Source: Planctomycetota bacterium (lineage in GTDB: Bacteria; Planctomycetota; Planctomycetia; Pirellulales; Pirellulaceae). From it: 7,439 nucleotides of DNA. Below the pieces are notes generated by a model, which was not told where the DNA came from, made no database searches, and worked only from the letters and a program-made list of their open reading frames with translations. Shown one piece after another: positions 1-6,031 of the stretch. The stretch is from positions 1 to 7,439 of the forward strand of contig JAPLNJ010000266.1 in the NCBI GenBank assembly GCA_026692885.1, given 5' to 3'. Position numbers and translations under genes: made by a program. The first letter of the stretch is position 1. Every line of letters starts with the position of its first letter.

Positions 1-10
1 CAGCCAAGAC

Positions 11-130
11 TTGTTTCGCCCCTTCAGGGCTAGTGTTATCAATCCTCTCATAACCCAGGGCGGCGCTACGCGGCTACGCCGCTACGCTCTGCCCTGGGCT
101 GCTATGTGGCTGCCCCTTTGGGGCGAAAAC
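11..130 (+). repeat. Dispersed multi-hairpin repeat, copy A (forward)
   Basis: About 120 bp with nested inverted repeats. The ends are TTTCGCCCC (14-22) and GGGGCGAAA (120-128). Inside are a small hairpin GCCC-CTTCA-GGGC (18-30), a central stem CCCAGGGC (54-61) with GCCCTGGG (91-98) that encloses GCGGC-TAC-GCCGC (70-82), and a hairpin GCCCC-TTT-GGGGC (112-124). Three more copies lie at 4961-5080, 5167-5290 and 7359-7439. It has no plausible coding content. From general knowledge, GC-rich intergenic palindromes of this sort are common in planctomycetes; whether they act as non-autonomous mobile elements, terminators or structured RNA cannot be told here. Confidence 0.85.
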
Positions 131-360
131 CTGTGGATCACGAGGAGAGGTAACCCCAGGGGCCACTCCGTCGTCCTTGATTTCGTGATCACTCCGCGAA
201 GCCAACCAGAATGGAACAGAATCAGCCGTTCGGGAAAACACCAATTCAAGGCAAAATGAGACAAACTGAACACCCCAGCTGGCCGTCCGTCTATGCGAAA
301 CCGTAAAACCCATTCTTGACCGATAACCCCGCAACCCGTTGGGTGCAAGGAAGGCTAACC
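131..360. other. Intergenic stretch before the TPR gene
   Basis: No gene is supported here. The only structure seen is an 8-bp inverted repeat, GATCACGA (136-143) with TCGTGATC (183-190), directly after repeat copy A. A TTGACC hexamer at 316-321 resembles a -35 box, but no convincing -10 follows at the usual spacing, so no promoter is called. Confidence 0.4.
347..354 (+). promoter_or_regulatory. Ribosome binding site deciding the TPR gene start
   Basis: The purine-rich AAGGAAGG ends 6 nt before the ATG at 361. It favours that start over the in-frame TTG at 316, which would add 15 residues in front of a normal lipoprotein signal peptide. Confidence 0.6.
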
Positions 361-1191
361 ATGTGCGGTAAACAACATCGGCAGGAATTGCTGGCGGTCT
401 CCGTCATGCTGATGGTGCTAGGTGGCTGTCAGCAACTCAGTTCACCCCTGAGCCGCATCAATCCGTTCAATCGGACGGCAGCGGCAGACAAGACTGGGTC
501 CGCGGCGAATCCGTCTACGTCTGACACTGTGACACCGGACCAGAAGGCCAATGTCCAAATCGCGATGGCCCGCGGCTTGGAAAACCAAGGCCGCACGGAC
601 GAAGCCAAGAAGCTCTACCTGCAAATCATCAAGCTAACTCCGCGCCGAGCGGATGCTTACCACTACCTCGCTCTGCTCCACGACCGCAAAGGCGAATGCC
701 CGCTGGCCCAGGATTACTATCGGCTGGCGTTGGAGCGTGATCCTGAGAATCCGGAACTGCATTGCGACCGGGGCTACAACGCCTATCTGCAACAACGCTG
801 GGAGGACGCCGAGAAGAGTCTGCGTCAGGCGATCGCCCTGGCCCCGGACCTCGCCCGGGCGCATAACAACTTGGGAATGCTGCTGGCCCGGACGGGACGC
901 GACAGCGAGGCGTTGCAGGAGTTCGCCAAGGCCGGAGCCAACGAAGGCGAGGCCCGAGCCAACCTGGCGTTGGCGATGTCGCTGAGCAATCGCTGGACGG
1001 AAGCTCAGGCGCAGTACCAAGCCGCTTTGACGGTTGCCCCTAACTTGAGGGCAGCACAGGACGGCGCCCGGATCTTGCAGACGGTCGCCTCGCAACGTGC
1101 GGGGAGCCAGAATACCGGTTCGACACCGCCGTTCACCGGGGGTATCACGCAAGCCGCCTACCTCGCGCCGCAGCCGGCCCCAGGGCGCTGA
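361..1191 (+). CDS. TPR-repeat lipoprotein, TadD-like
   Basis: A 276-residue protein. Residues 1-23 form a type II signal peptide: a basic start (K4, H6, R7), a hydrophobic core (LLAVSVMLMVL), then the lipobox LGGC with the lipidated Cys at 23. Residues 24-62 are a low-complexity Ser/Thr/Ala linker. About five tetratricopeptide repeats follow at 63-96, 97-130, 131-164, 165-193 (short) and 197-230, with typical residues such as GRTDEAKKLYLQII, WEDAEKSLRQAI, AHNNLGMLL and WTEAQAQYQAAL. The tail (240-276) is Gly/Pro/Gln-rich and probably disordered. TPRs bind other proteins, so the likely role is as a membrane-anchored scaffold or assembly factor. The repeat pattern recalls TadD lipoproteins of Flp/Tad pilus systems, but no other tad gene is present, so that is only a family resemblance. 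It appears to be monocistronic. Confidence 0.88.
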   Translation: MCGKQHRQELLAVSVMLMVLGGCQQLSSPLSRINPFNRTAAADKTGSAANPSTSDTVTPDQKANVQIAMARGLENQGRTDEAKKLYLQIIKLTPRRADAYHYLALLHDRKGECPLAQDYYRLALERDPENPELHCDRGYNAYLQQRWEDAEKSLRQAIALAPDLARAHNNLGMLLARTGRDSEALQEFAKAGANEGEARANLALAMSLSNRWTEAQAQYQAALTVAPNLRAAQDGARILQTVASQRAGSQNTGSTPPFTGGITQAAYLAPQPAPGR

Positions 1192-1243
1192 CGCAACAGT
1201 CCGCGAACGCCCCCGGTTTGCTAGGTTGCAATGCCGCCCGACA

Positions 1244-1364
1244 GTAGGGTACATCAAGCGAAGCGCCGATGTACCTGGGGGGCAGCGCCGATGGTCCTGG
1301 GGGCCGATTCTCATTAGGACCATCGATCAACCGGTACATCGGCGCTTCGCTTGATGTACCCTAC
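1244..1364. repeat. 121-bp hairpin element, copy 1
   Basis: A 31-bp arm (1244-1274, beginning GTAGGGTACATCAAGCG) is matched perfectly by its reverse complement at 1334-1364. An inner 10-bp inverted repeat, CGATGGTCCT / AGGACCATCG, is nested inside. The left half also holds an imperfect direct repeat of AGCGCCGATG followed by CCTGGGG, so the inner hairpin looks derived from the outer one. It lies 52 nt after the TPR gene stop and could end its transcripts, though no T-tract follows. A reading frame from 1269 to 1505 is an artefact of the repeat. Confidence 0.9.
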
Positions 1365-1394
1365 TTGGCCAACAACTGGTGGCAATGCCCGACC

Positions 1395-1515
1395 GTAGGG
1401 TACATCAAGCGAAGCGCCGATGCACCTGGGGCGAAGCGCCGATGGTCCTGGGGGCCGTTTCTCACTAGGACCATCGATCAACCGGTACATCGGCGCTTCG
1501 CTTGATGTACCCTAC
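1395..1515. repeat. 121-bp hairpin element, copy 2
   Basis: A second copy of the element at 1244-1364, in the same orientation and of the same length, with 5 differences by eye (116/121 identical). The left arm has one mismatch to its right arm (C at 1423 where copy 1 has T). The flanking GCAATGCC occurs before both copies (1228-1235 and 1382-1389), so the duplicated unit is probably about 151-154 bp and includes the 30-nt spacer. Confidence 0.9.
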
Positions 1516-1520
1516 TTCCT

Positions 1521-1539
1521 TGTCAACTTATGGTTGACA
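1521..1539. promoter_or_regulatory. TGTCAAC inverted repeat, possible operator
   Basis: TGTCAAC (1521-1527) and GTTGACA (1533-1539) form a perfect 7-bp inverted repeat with a 5-nt spacer. The right half contains TTGACA (1534-1539), a consensus -35 hexamer, but no good -10 lies 16-18 nt further on. It sits about 290 nt before the next gene. The half-site recurs four times upstream of the third gene. Confidence 0.4.
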
Positions 1540-1624
1540 CTTTCTATCACTTTGATTTGCGCCAACTAGGCGGGACGCCGATACTCTGGCTCAAATTATT
1601 CATCGGTTTGCTAGAGTGGGTCGG

Positions 1625-1655
1625 GCAATCTTTGTTCCCGGTCGGCCGAGATTGC
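1625..1655. repeat. Small inverted repeat in the leader of the mosaic gene
   Basis: GCAATCT (1625-1631) and AGATTGC (1649-1655) are a 7-bp inverted repeat around a 17-nt GC-rich loop. It may fold in the leader RNA. Support is weak because a 7-bp match can arise by chance in a stretch of this length. Confidence 0.25.
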
Positions 1656-1768
1656 TGTGCAAAACGCGGTTGCGTCGTCGGACCGCGAATTCGATTTGCT
1701 GCCGCTCCCCTTAGTTTCGGATGTCCCCATCGTGAATTGGCGCATCGATTGCGACGGATGTGGTGCCG

Positions 1769-1792
1769 CGTTCGGGCGATCTCGCCCGAACG
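1769..1792. promoter_or_regulatory. Perfect 24-bp palindrome, operator or leader hairpin
   Basis: CGTTCGGGCGA (1769-1779) is followed by a 2-nt spacer and then its exact reverse complement TCGCCCGAACG (1782-1792). It ends 36 nt before the ATG at 1829 and 23 nt before the Shine-Dalgarno. The short spacer suits a dimeric repressor site better than an RNA hairpin, whose loop would have to open to at least 4 nt. No regulator is recognised nearby. Confidence 0.55.
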
Positions 1793-1815
1793 AGACTCTG
1801 CAATCACCCCTTACG

Positions 1816-1821
1816 AAGGAG
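1816..1821 (+). promoter_or_regulatory. Ribosome binding site deciding the mosaic gene start
   Basis: AAGGAG lies 7 nt before the ATG at 1829. This selects that ATG over the in-frame GTG at 1760; the longer start would also place the 24-bp palindrome inside the coding region. Confidence 0.75.
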
Positions 1822-1828
1822 CGGTACC

Positions 1829-4627
1829 ATGCAGTTGCTGCAACGGTTGGGCAAGGTGTCGGGTACAAAGTTCGCGTCCAGACAACGCCGCCGTCGGCAC
1901 CCATCCAAATCGCCTCGACTGCTTTGTGTCGAGCCGCTCGAAAATCGTCTGCTGCTGGCGATAGTTGCCACGGGCGTGCCCGTGAATGCGGTGGAACGGC
2001 TGCCCATGGATGGCGTCCTCGTCGCGACGTTCACCGACTCGAACGGAGCGGACGCTCTAACCGCCTACGCGGCGACCATTGACTGGGGCGACGGTTCCGC
2101 CGCCTCGGCCGGCACGATCGGCAGCAGCGATCAGACATTCACCGTGAGCGGTTCGCATGCCTACGCTGAGGAGAGCAGTTCTGAGCATCCGGGTTCGACC
2201 CCCTACAGGATCACCGTCACCATTACGCACGGGGACGGGGAGGTGGAAACCGGTGCATCGTGGTCCAATCGGGCAGAGCTGCCAACTATGTTCGAGCAAC
2301 CAGCGGCGGTCACGGCCACGGATGGGCGAATCTACGTTGTCAACATCAGCTATCTGGAGGCTGTGGACCGCTATGACCCGAGCCGGGACCGTTGGGACAC
2401 GGCAGGTACGGTAGCTCCTGTGCCGGGGGGGTGGTTCTATCGGGCCATCGCGGCCGGCGCAGACGGGAAGATCTATGCGTTCGGCGGGATCAACCCAAAT
2501 CCTGCTTTTGGAATCACGAACGCCGTCGACGCCTATGACCCCGTCAGCAACACTTGGTCCGCGGTAGCTCCCATGAATACGGCACGGTTTGGATTGGCCG
2601 CGGCGACGGCCCCGGACGGGATGATCTATGCCATCGGCGGCTACAACCGCGCTGACGGGATCGGAGGAGTCGTCGACACGGTCGAGCGTTTCGACCCGAT
2701 CGGCAACAGTTGGTCTACCGTCGCCTCGATGTCGATGCCCCGCTACAACTTGGCCGCTGCCACCGGCGCGGACGGCCGCATTTACGCCATCGGGGGCGAA
2801 GACCGCATTTTCGTTTATAACACCATCGTCGAAGCCTACACGCCGAGCAGCAATACGTGGTCCACGGTCGCTTCGCTGCCGACGGGTCTATTGGCCTTGC
2901 AGGCGGCCACCAGTTCCGACGGCCGCATCTATGCTGGCGGCGGAGAGAGTTACAATTACAGTGGCACGCCCGTCTTCATCTACAGTCCGGCCAGCGATCA
3001 GTGGACGACGGCCACCCCTCTTCCCGCATCGCGCTATCTGCCGGCCGTGGCCACCGCGGGTTCGCAGGTTTACGTGATCGGTGGGTTAGACGACAGCAAC
3101 GGGAGCTCGCAGGAGACGACCGTCCTGGAATTGGACCCTCTACCCAACGCAACCAGTTCGGACACGGTGATCGCTAGTGCCACGGTCTCCGACCCGCCGG
3201 TGGTGGCCACGGGCGGCTTCACAGTGACGGCGGTCGAAGGCGCGCTGTCCACGTCACAGACGGTAGCCACCTTCCGGGATCCCGCCGGGGCCGAGCCGTT
3301 GGACGACTATGCCGCGACAATCGACTGGGGCGACGGTACGGGGACGCAGAACGGCGCGAGACTGATCAGCGCCGGCAACGGGGTGTTCTTGGTCCAAGGC
3401 AGCCACGCGTTCGTCCATTCGACCCTGGAAAATGGCGATGTACCTTTCACCGTGACCGTCACGATCCACCACGAATCGGCTCCGACCACCACCGTCTCCA
3501 GCTTGGCGATGGTCGCTGATCCGCCGCCCGTGGTCAGTCTGCTGACCGGAGCGTCGAGCGGGGTACCCGGCCAGTGGCTCGACTTCTCGCTCGCGTTCAC
3601 AAACGTCCCCAACGACGGCCCCCACACCAGCGTCTTCCAGTGGGGCGACGGCAGCCGTTCGATGCCCACCGCGACCGAAACGGCGACCGCAGGCACGGTT
3701 AGCGCCAGCCATGTGTACACGGCCCTTGGCACGTATACGGTGACCCTGACCGTGGGCGACGATGCGGGGGTCGCCACGTCCGTGAGTAAGACGGTGACGA
3801 TCACGCCGATCAACCTGCAACCGTACTCTGGCGGTGCGGTCAACACGTTCCAACTGCTGGCTGGCGGCACGCAGTTCGGCGACCGGATCACGTGTTCGGA
3901 CGGTGTGCCCAACACGTTCCAACTGCTGGTCGGTGGCACGCAGTTCGACGACCGCATCAATGTCCATGTCAACACTTCGGGCAAGCAGCCGGACAAGTAC
4001 AACATCGAGATTCTCTCCAAGCAGGGAGCGGTCAACCGCGGTTCGTTCCAGTCTGGTTCTGTCACGGCCCCCGGTCAGATCTGCCGAATCGTGGTCTACG
4101 GGCTGGACGGGAATGACGACATCCGTGTGGACGGCGGATCAAGTGTTCCCGTTTGGTTCTTCGGTGGTGGTGGCGACGACACGTTACAGGGCGGCAAGGG
4201 CAACGACGTGCTTGTCGGTGGTGACGGCAACGACATTTTGAACGGCGGGGATGGCCAGGATCTGCTGATCGGCGGTGGCGGCCAGGATACGCTGAGCGTC
4301 AGGAAGGGCAGCACCCTACTGATCGGCGGTTCCACCGACTACGACGTGCCCACGCCCCGGAACCTGCAGGCCCTGGACTTGCTGATGACCGAGTGGGGAT
4401 CGAACCAGGCTTTGGCTACGCGCGTGGCAAACCTCGCAGGTATCAGCCAGAACAACCCCAGTTTCGGCAGCCGCCAAAATGGCTCTTACTTCCTGAATGC
4501 AAGTACCGTCTACGACGACCTGGCGCTCGATCGATTGACCGGCGGCAGCGACTCGGATTGGTTTCTCTTCAGCCTCCGGGACAGATTGAAGAAGGTGGGG
4601 TGTGGCGACCTCGCGACCAGAATCTGA
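1829..4627 (+). CDS. Secreted planctomycete mosaic protein: PKD-like, Kelch and RTX repeats
   Basis: A 932-residue extracellular protein. Residues 18-43 hold an Arg-rich stretch and VEPLENRLLLA, the motif common at the N terminus of exported planctomycete proteins. A PKD-like module (about 47-145, YAATIDWGDGS) is followed by a Kelch propeller (about 146-437) with blades starting near 167, 215, 266, 318, 367 and 413; IYA.GG, YDP and NTWS motifs are clear, and the first blade lacks its GG. A second PKD-like module (462-569, YAATIDWGDGT) and a third PKD domain (569-659, WGDGS and YTVTLTVGD) follow. Residues 671-710 contain a tandem duplication. RTX calcium-binding repeats (779-823, GGGGDDTLQGGKGNDVLVGG) and a conserved C-terminal tail (829-919) end it. 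The likely role is surface adhesion or carbohydrate/protein binding; no catalytic domain is visible. The last residues (KKVGCGDLATRI) fit the tail less well, so a late frameshift is possible. Confidence 0.9.
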   Translation: MQLLQRLGKVSGTKFASRQRRRRHPSKSPRLLCVEPLENRLLLAIVATGVPVNAVERLPMDGVLVATFTDSNGADALTAYAATIDWGDGSAASAGTIGSSDQTFTVSGSHAYAEESSSEHPGSTPYRITVTITHGDGEVETGASWSNRAELPTMFEQPAAVTATDGRIYVVNISYLEAVDRYDPSRDRWDTAGTVAPVPGGWFYRAIAAGADGKIYAFGGINPNPAFGITNAVDAYDPVSNTWSAVAPMNTARFGLAAATAPDGMIYAIGGYNRADGIGGVVDTVERFDPIGNSWSTVASMSMPRYNLAAATGADGRIYAIGGEDRIFVYNTIVEAYTPSSNTWSTVASLPTGLLALQAATSSDGRIYAGGGESYNYSGTPVFIYSPASDQWTTATPLPASRYLPAVATAGSQVYVIGGLDDSNGSSQETTVLELDPLPNATSSDTVIASATVSDPPVVATGGFTVTAVEGALSTSQTVATFRDPAGAEPLDDYAATIDWGDGTGTQNGARLISAGNGVFLVQGSHAFVHSTLENGDVPFTVTVTIHHESAPTTTVSSLAMVADPPPVVSLLTGASSGVPGQWLDFSLAFTNVPNDGPHTSVFQWGDGSRSMPTATETATAGTVSASHVYTALGTYTVTLTVGDDAGVATSVSKTVTITPINLQPYSGGAVNTFQLLAGGTQFGDRITCSDGVPNTFQLLVGGTQFDDRINVHVNTSGKQPDKYNIEILSKQGAVNRGSFQSGSVTAPGQICRIVVYGLDGNDDIRVDGGSSVPVWFFGGGGDDTLQGGKGNDVLVGGDGNDILNGGDGQDLLIGGGGQDTLSVRKGSTLLIGGSTDYDVPTPRNLQALDLLMTEWGSNQALATRVANLAGISQNNPSFGSRQNGSYFLNASTVYDDLALDRLTGGSDSDWFLFSLRDRLKKVGCGDLATRI
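3841..3978 (+). repeat. 69-bp in-frame tandem duplication inside the mosaic gene
   Basis: Two 69-nt units (3841-3909 and 3910-3978) lie head to tail. Their first 50 nt match at 45 positions. They encode NTFQLLAGGTQFGDRI (672-687) and NTFQLLVGGTQFDDRI (695-710), exactly 23 codons apart, so the frame is kept. Weaker similarity also precedes each unit (SGGAV and SDGVP). It sits at the junction between the third PKD domain and the RTX region. Confidence 0.85.
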
Positions 4628-4650
4628 GTGAGACATGTCTGATCGACCTG

Positions 4651-4823
4651 CGGCCTTGATCATAAGGTTGCGCACAGCCGTCAGTGCCAGCAGCAGCCCG
4701 GGTGGCTGGCGGCTGAGCCTTAGCGAAGCCCCAGTATCCGATTTCTGGGGCATCGCTGCACTCTGCCCCAGCCACCCCGGCCTCCTGCTGCTAGCGTTTT
4801 GCACAACGTTATGATCAAGGCCG
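4651..4823. repeat. 173-bp near-concentric imperfect palindrome
   Basis: The outer arms CGGCCTTGATCATAA (4651-4665) and TTATGATCAAGGCCG (4809-4823) match perfectly. The middle arms AGCAGCAG (4689-4696) and CTGCTGCT (4785-4792) continue into GGGTGGCTGG and CCAGCCACCC. The inner arms AGCGAAGCCCCAG (4722-4734) and CTGGGGCATCGCT (4745-4757) match at 12 of 13 around a 10-nt loop. All arms share nearly one centre (about 4737-4741). It begins 23 nt after the mosaic gene stop and could act as a transcript end or be a dispersed repeat. A partial echo of the outer arm, GTTACGATCAACGCC, lies at 4895-4909. Confidence 0.8.
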
Positions 4824-4960
4824 TGACTGCTCTGACCGACTTACGTCGGGAGCTTCTCGGACGGAACCAGCTAGCAGTGACGACATTTCGCAGTGTTACG
4901 ATCAACGCCCAACGAACGTAAACATCCACCGGGCAAGCCCTCGTCCTTGCACAAAATTAT
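4824..4960. other. Gene-free spacer between two repeats
   Basis: No gene is supported. A short hairpin CCGACTTACGTCGG (4837-4850) and the degenerate copy of the upstream palindrome arm (4895-4909) suggest decayed repeat sequence. Reverse-strand open frames here have no start signals and arise from the palindrome. Confidence 0.35.
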
Positions 4961-5080
4961 TCCGCCCCAACGGGGCAGCCACATGAACGCCCTGCGGCAT
5001 AGCGTAGCGGCGTTAGCCGCGTAGCGCCGCCCTGGGTTAGGAGAGTATCAAGAACGCCAGCCCTGAAGGGGCGAAACAAG
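4961..5080 (-). repeat. Dispersed multi-hairpin repeat, copy B (reverse)
   Basis: The reverse complement of copy A (11-130). It reads GCCCC-AAC-GGGGC near its left end, then the core with GCGGC and GCCGC stems, GCCGCCCTGGGTTA, and CCCTGAAGGGGCGAAACAAG at the right end. It shares with copy A, and not with C or D, the stretch GGCAGCCACAT and the AAGGGGCGAAACAAG end. One arm of the central CCCAGGGC/GCCCTGGG stem has decayed (GCCCTGCGG where the others read GCCCAGGGC). Confidence 0.85.
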
Positions 5081-5166
5081 CCAGCGTAGCACAACCGCGC
5101 CACAGTCCTTTGTCAAGAACTACGTCCATCTTGTTTGAAGACGAACGATAGGTGTGGAATGAACCG

Positions 5167-5290
5167 CTTTGCTTCGCCCTTACAGGGCTACCGCGTTGAA
5201 TCGATCCAGTACCCAGGGCGGCGCTCCGCGGCTGTCGCCGCTACGCTCTGCCCTGGGCTGGTTTGTTAATGCCCCTTTGGGGCGGAAGAG
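5167..5290 (+). repeat. Dispersed multi-hairpin repeat, copy C (forward)
   Basis: Same orientation as copy A. The first hairpin is GCCC-TTACA-GGGC, with the same stem as copy A and a different loop. The central CCCAGGGC (5212-5219) pairs with GCCCTGGG (5249-5256) around GCGGC-TGTC-GCCGC, and the last hairpin is GCCCC-TTT-GGGGC (5271-5283) followed by GGAAGAG. It starts 86 bp after copy B. Its core and right end match copy D more closely than A or B. Confidence 0.85.
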
Positions 5291-5472
5291 TTGTGTAGAA
5301 CGACAAGGGGCAAGCCGGGGGCATGTTACTCGCATCTGACTTCTTCAGTAGCCTCCGTTGGGTCGCGGTTAAACGACGATGGGCCAATCTCAACCGCGTA
5401 GGCATAGCGAGGTGCAAGTGGTGCCAGCGGCGTTCCCGGAAGCATTCGTCTTCCGCGCGACAGGGCGGTGGC

Positions 5473-5504
5473 TGTCAACTGTCAACCTGCGTCAACTGTC
5501 AACC
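5473..5504 (+). promoter_or_regulatory. Array of four GTCAAC motifs
   Basis: GTCAAC occurs at 5474-5479, 5481-5486, 5491-5496 and 5498-5503, as two GTCAACTGTCAACC units 17 nt apart. Three of the four are TGTCAAC, the half-site also found at 1521-1539. The array ends 27 nt before the CATAAT box at 5531, where an activator or repressor would bind near the -35 region. It could instead be a neutral heptamer (TGTCAAC) tandem repeat. Confidence 0.5.
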
Positions 5505-5527
5505 CGGCTGTACGGCAGCTCGGAACG

Positions 5528-5536
5528 TGACATAAT
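5528..5536 (+). promoter_or_regulatory. Possible extended -10 promoter
   Basis: TGACATAAT fits an extended -10 (TGn then CATAAT, one mismatch to TATAAT). The -35 position (about 5508-5513, CTGTAC) is poor, as is usual where an extended -10 or an activator compensates. It would give a leader of about 100 nt before the ATG at 5642. Just downstream is a short tandem repeat, GGCGTCTACC then GGCGTTTACC (5551-5570). Confidence 0.4.
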
Positions 5537-5641
5537 CTAGTCTGTTGGCGGGCGTCTACCGGCGTTTACCGGAAGGGAATCCACCTGGTGCATCCCACTC
5601 AATCCGACGCATGGAAGAACCGGGATGCAGTAAGGTGAAAC

Positions 5642-6031
5642 ATGTCCCAGCAGAAGCAGGCTCTCAGCGTATTCCAACTCCTGTTAGTGTGCGTTCTGTC
5701 GGCACTGGTGTTTGGCTTGTTCAGCACATCGCTGCAGCTGGCAACCTCAGCGAACCCGGTTGCGGACCTATCGCCCGACGGCCGCGTGCCAGCAGTCGCG
5801 GCGGAGACTGGCCAACTGCTGCGAACCCTGTCGCGTGAGGAAACGTTGCTGCCGTGCTTGCTGTACGGGGTCGGTTTCGTCCTGTGGCCACTGCTGTGGG
5901 GACAAATGCCTGCTTCTTCGGTCACTCGACACTCGAACCCCTGTTTCGCCAGACTTGGGAACGCCTGCTTGCGGCGTACTCGGAACTGGTCGGCGAGCCC
6001 GTTACTGCAAAGTATCCTCTGCTGGTGCTGA
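5642..6031 (+). CDS. N-terminal part of a frameshifted membrane protein
   Basis: The ATG at 5642 is preceded by AAGGTG (5632-5637) at 4-nt spacing. The first 88 residues look genuine: a membrane segment at 8-31 (VFQLLLVCVLSALVFGLF), a polar stretch (35-66), and a second hydrophobic segment at 69-87 (LLPCLLYGVGFVLWPLLWG). After about residue 89 the frame turns into Arg/Ser/Cys-rich sequence of out-of-frame character and stops at 6031, while the next frame down becomes a good coding frame from about 5935 on. The simplest reading is one gene of about 504 residues (5642-7155) with one base missing between about 5898 and 5940. Restoring one G in the GGGG run at 5898-5901 would join the parts. Two overlapping genes are the less likely alternative. 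Confidence 0.6.
   Translation: MSQQKQALSVFQLLLVCVLSALVFGLFSTSLQLATSANPVADLSPDGRVPAVAAETGQLLRTLSREETLLPCLLYGVGFVLWPLLWGQMPASSVTRHSNPCFARLGNACLRRTRNWSASPLLQSILCWC

Noticed and set aside
11..130. Repeat copies as insertion sequences with a transposase
   Set aside because: The elements are only about 120 bp and no transposase or RAYT gene lies in the window, so at most they are non-autonomous.
634..1323. A 229-codon open frame on the minus strand opposite the TPR gene
   Set aside because: It mirrors the GC-rich coding strand, has no start signal and extends into the hairpin element; its Arg/Gln/Pro-rich translation resembles no protein family.
1269..1505. A 78-codon open frame over the hairpin elements
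   Set aside because: It translates the two repeat copies, giving the same peptide twice (INRYIGASLDVPY-like); it is repeat-derived and not a gene.
1192..1515. Integron-type attC sites, suggested by palindromes that follow genes
   Set aside because: No RYYYAAC and GTTRRRY box pairs were found at the ends of the palindromes, and no integrase is present.
3254..4065. Two long minus-strand open frames (237 and 252 codons) inside the mosaic gene
   Set aside because: The plus strand here encodes clear PKD and RTX motifs; the reverse frames are by-products of codon bias.
5473..5504. CRISPR array
   Set aside because: The repeated unit is only 14-15 nt with a 17-nt period and there are no unique spacers or cas genes.
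5323..5535. A 70-codon open frame upstream of the membrane protein
   Set aside because: No Shine-Dalgarno, no recognisable composition, and it runs through the GTCAAC array and stops near the putative -10 box.
5895..5945. Programmed -1 ribosomal frameshifting at the third gene
   Set aside because: No X XXY YYZ slippery heptamer in the upstream frame was found across the junction; an indel in the GGGG run is simpler.
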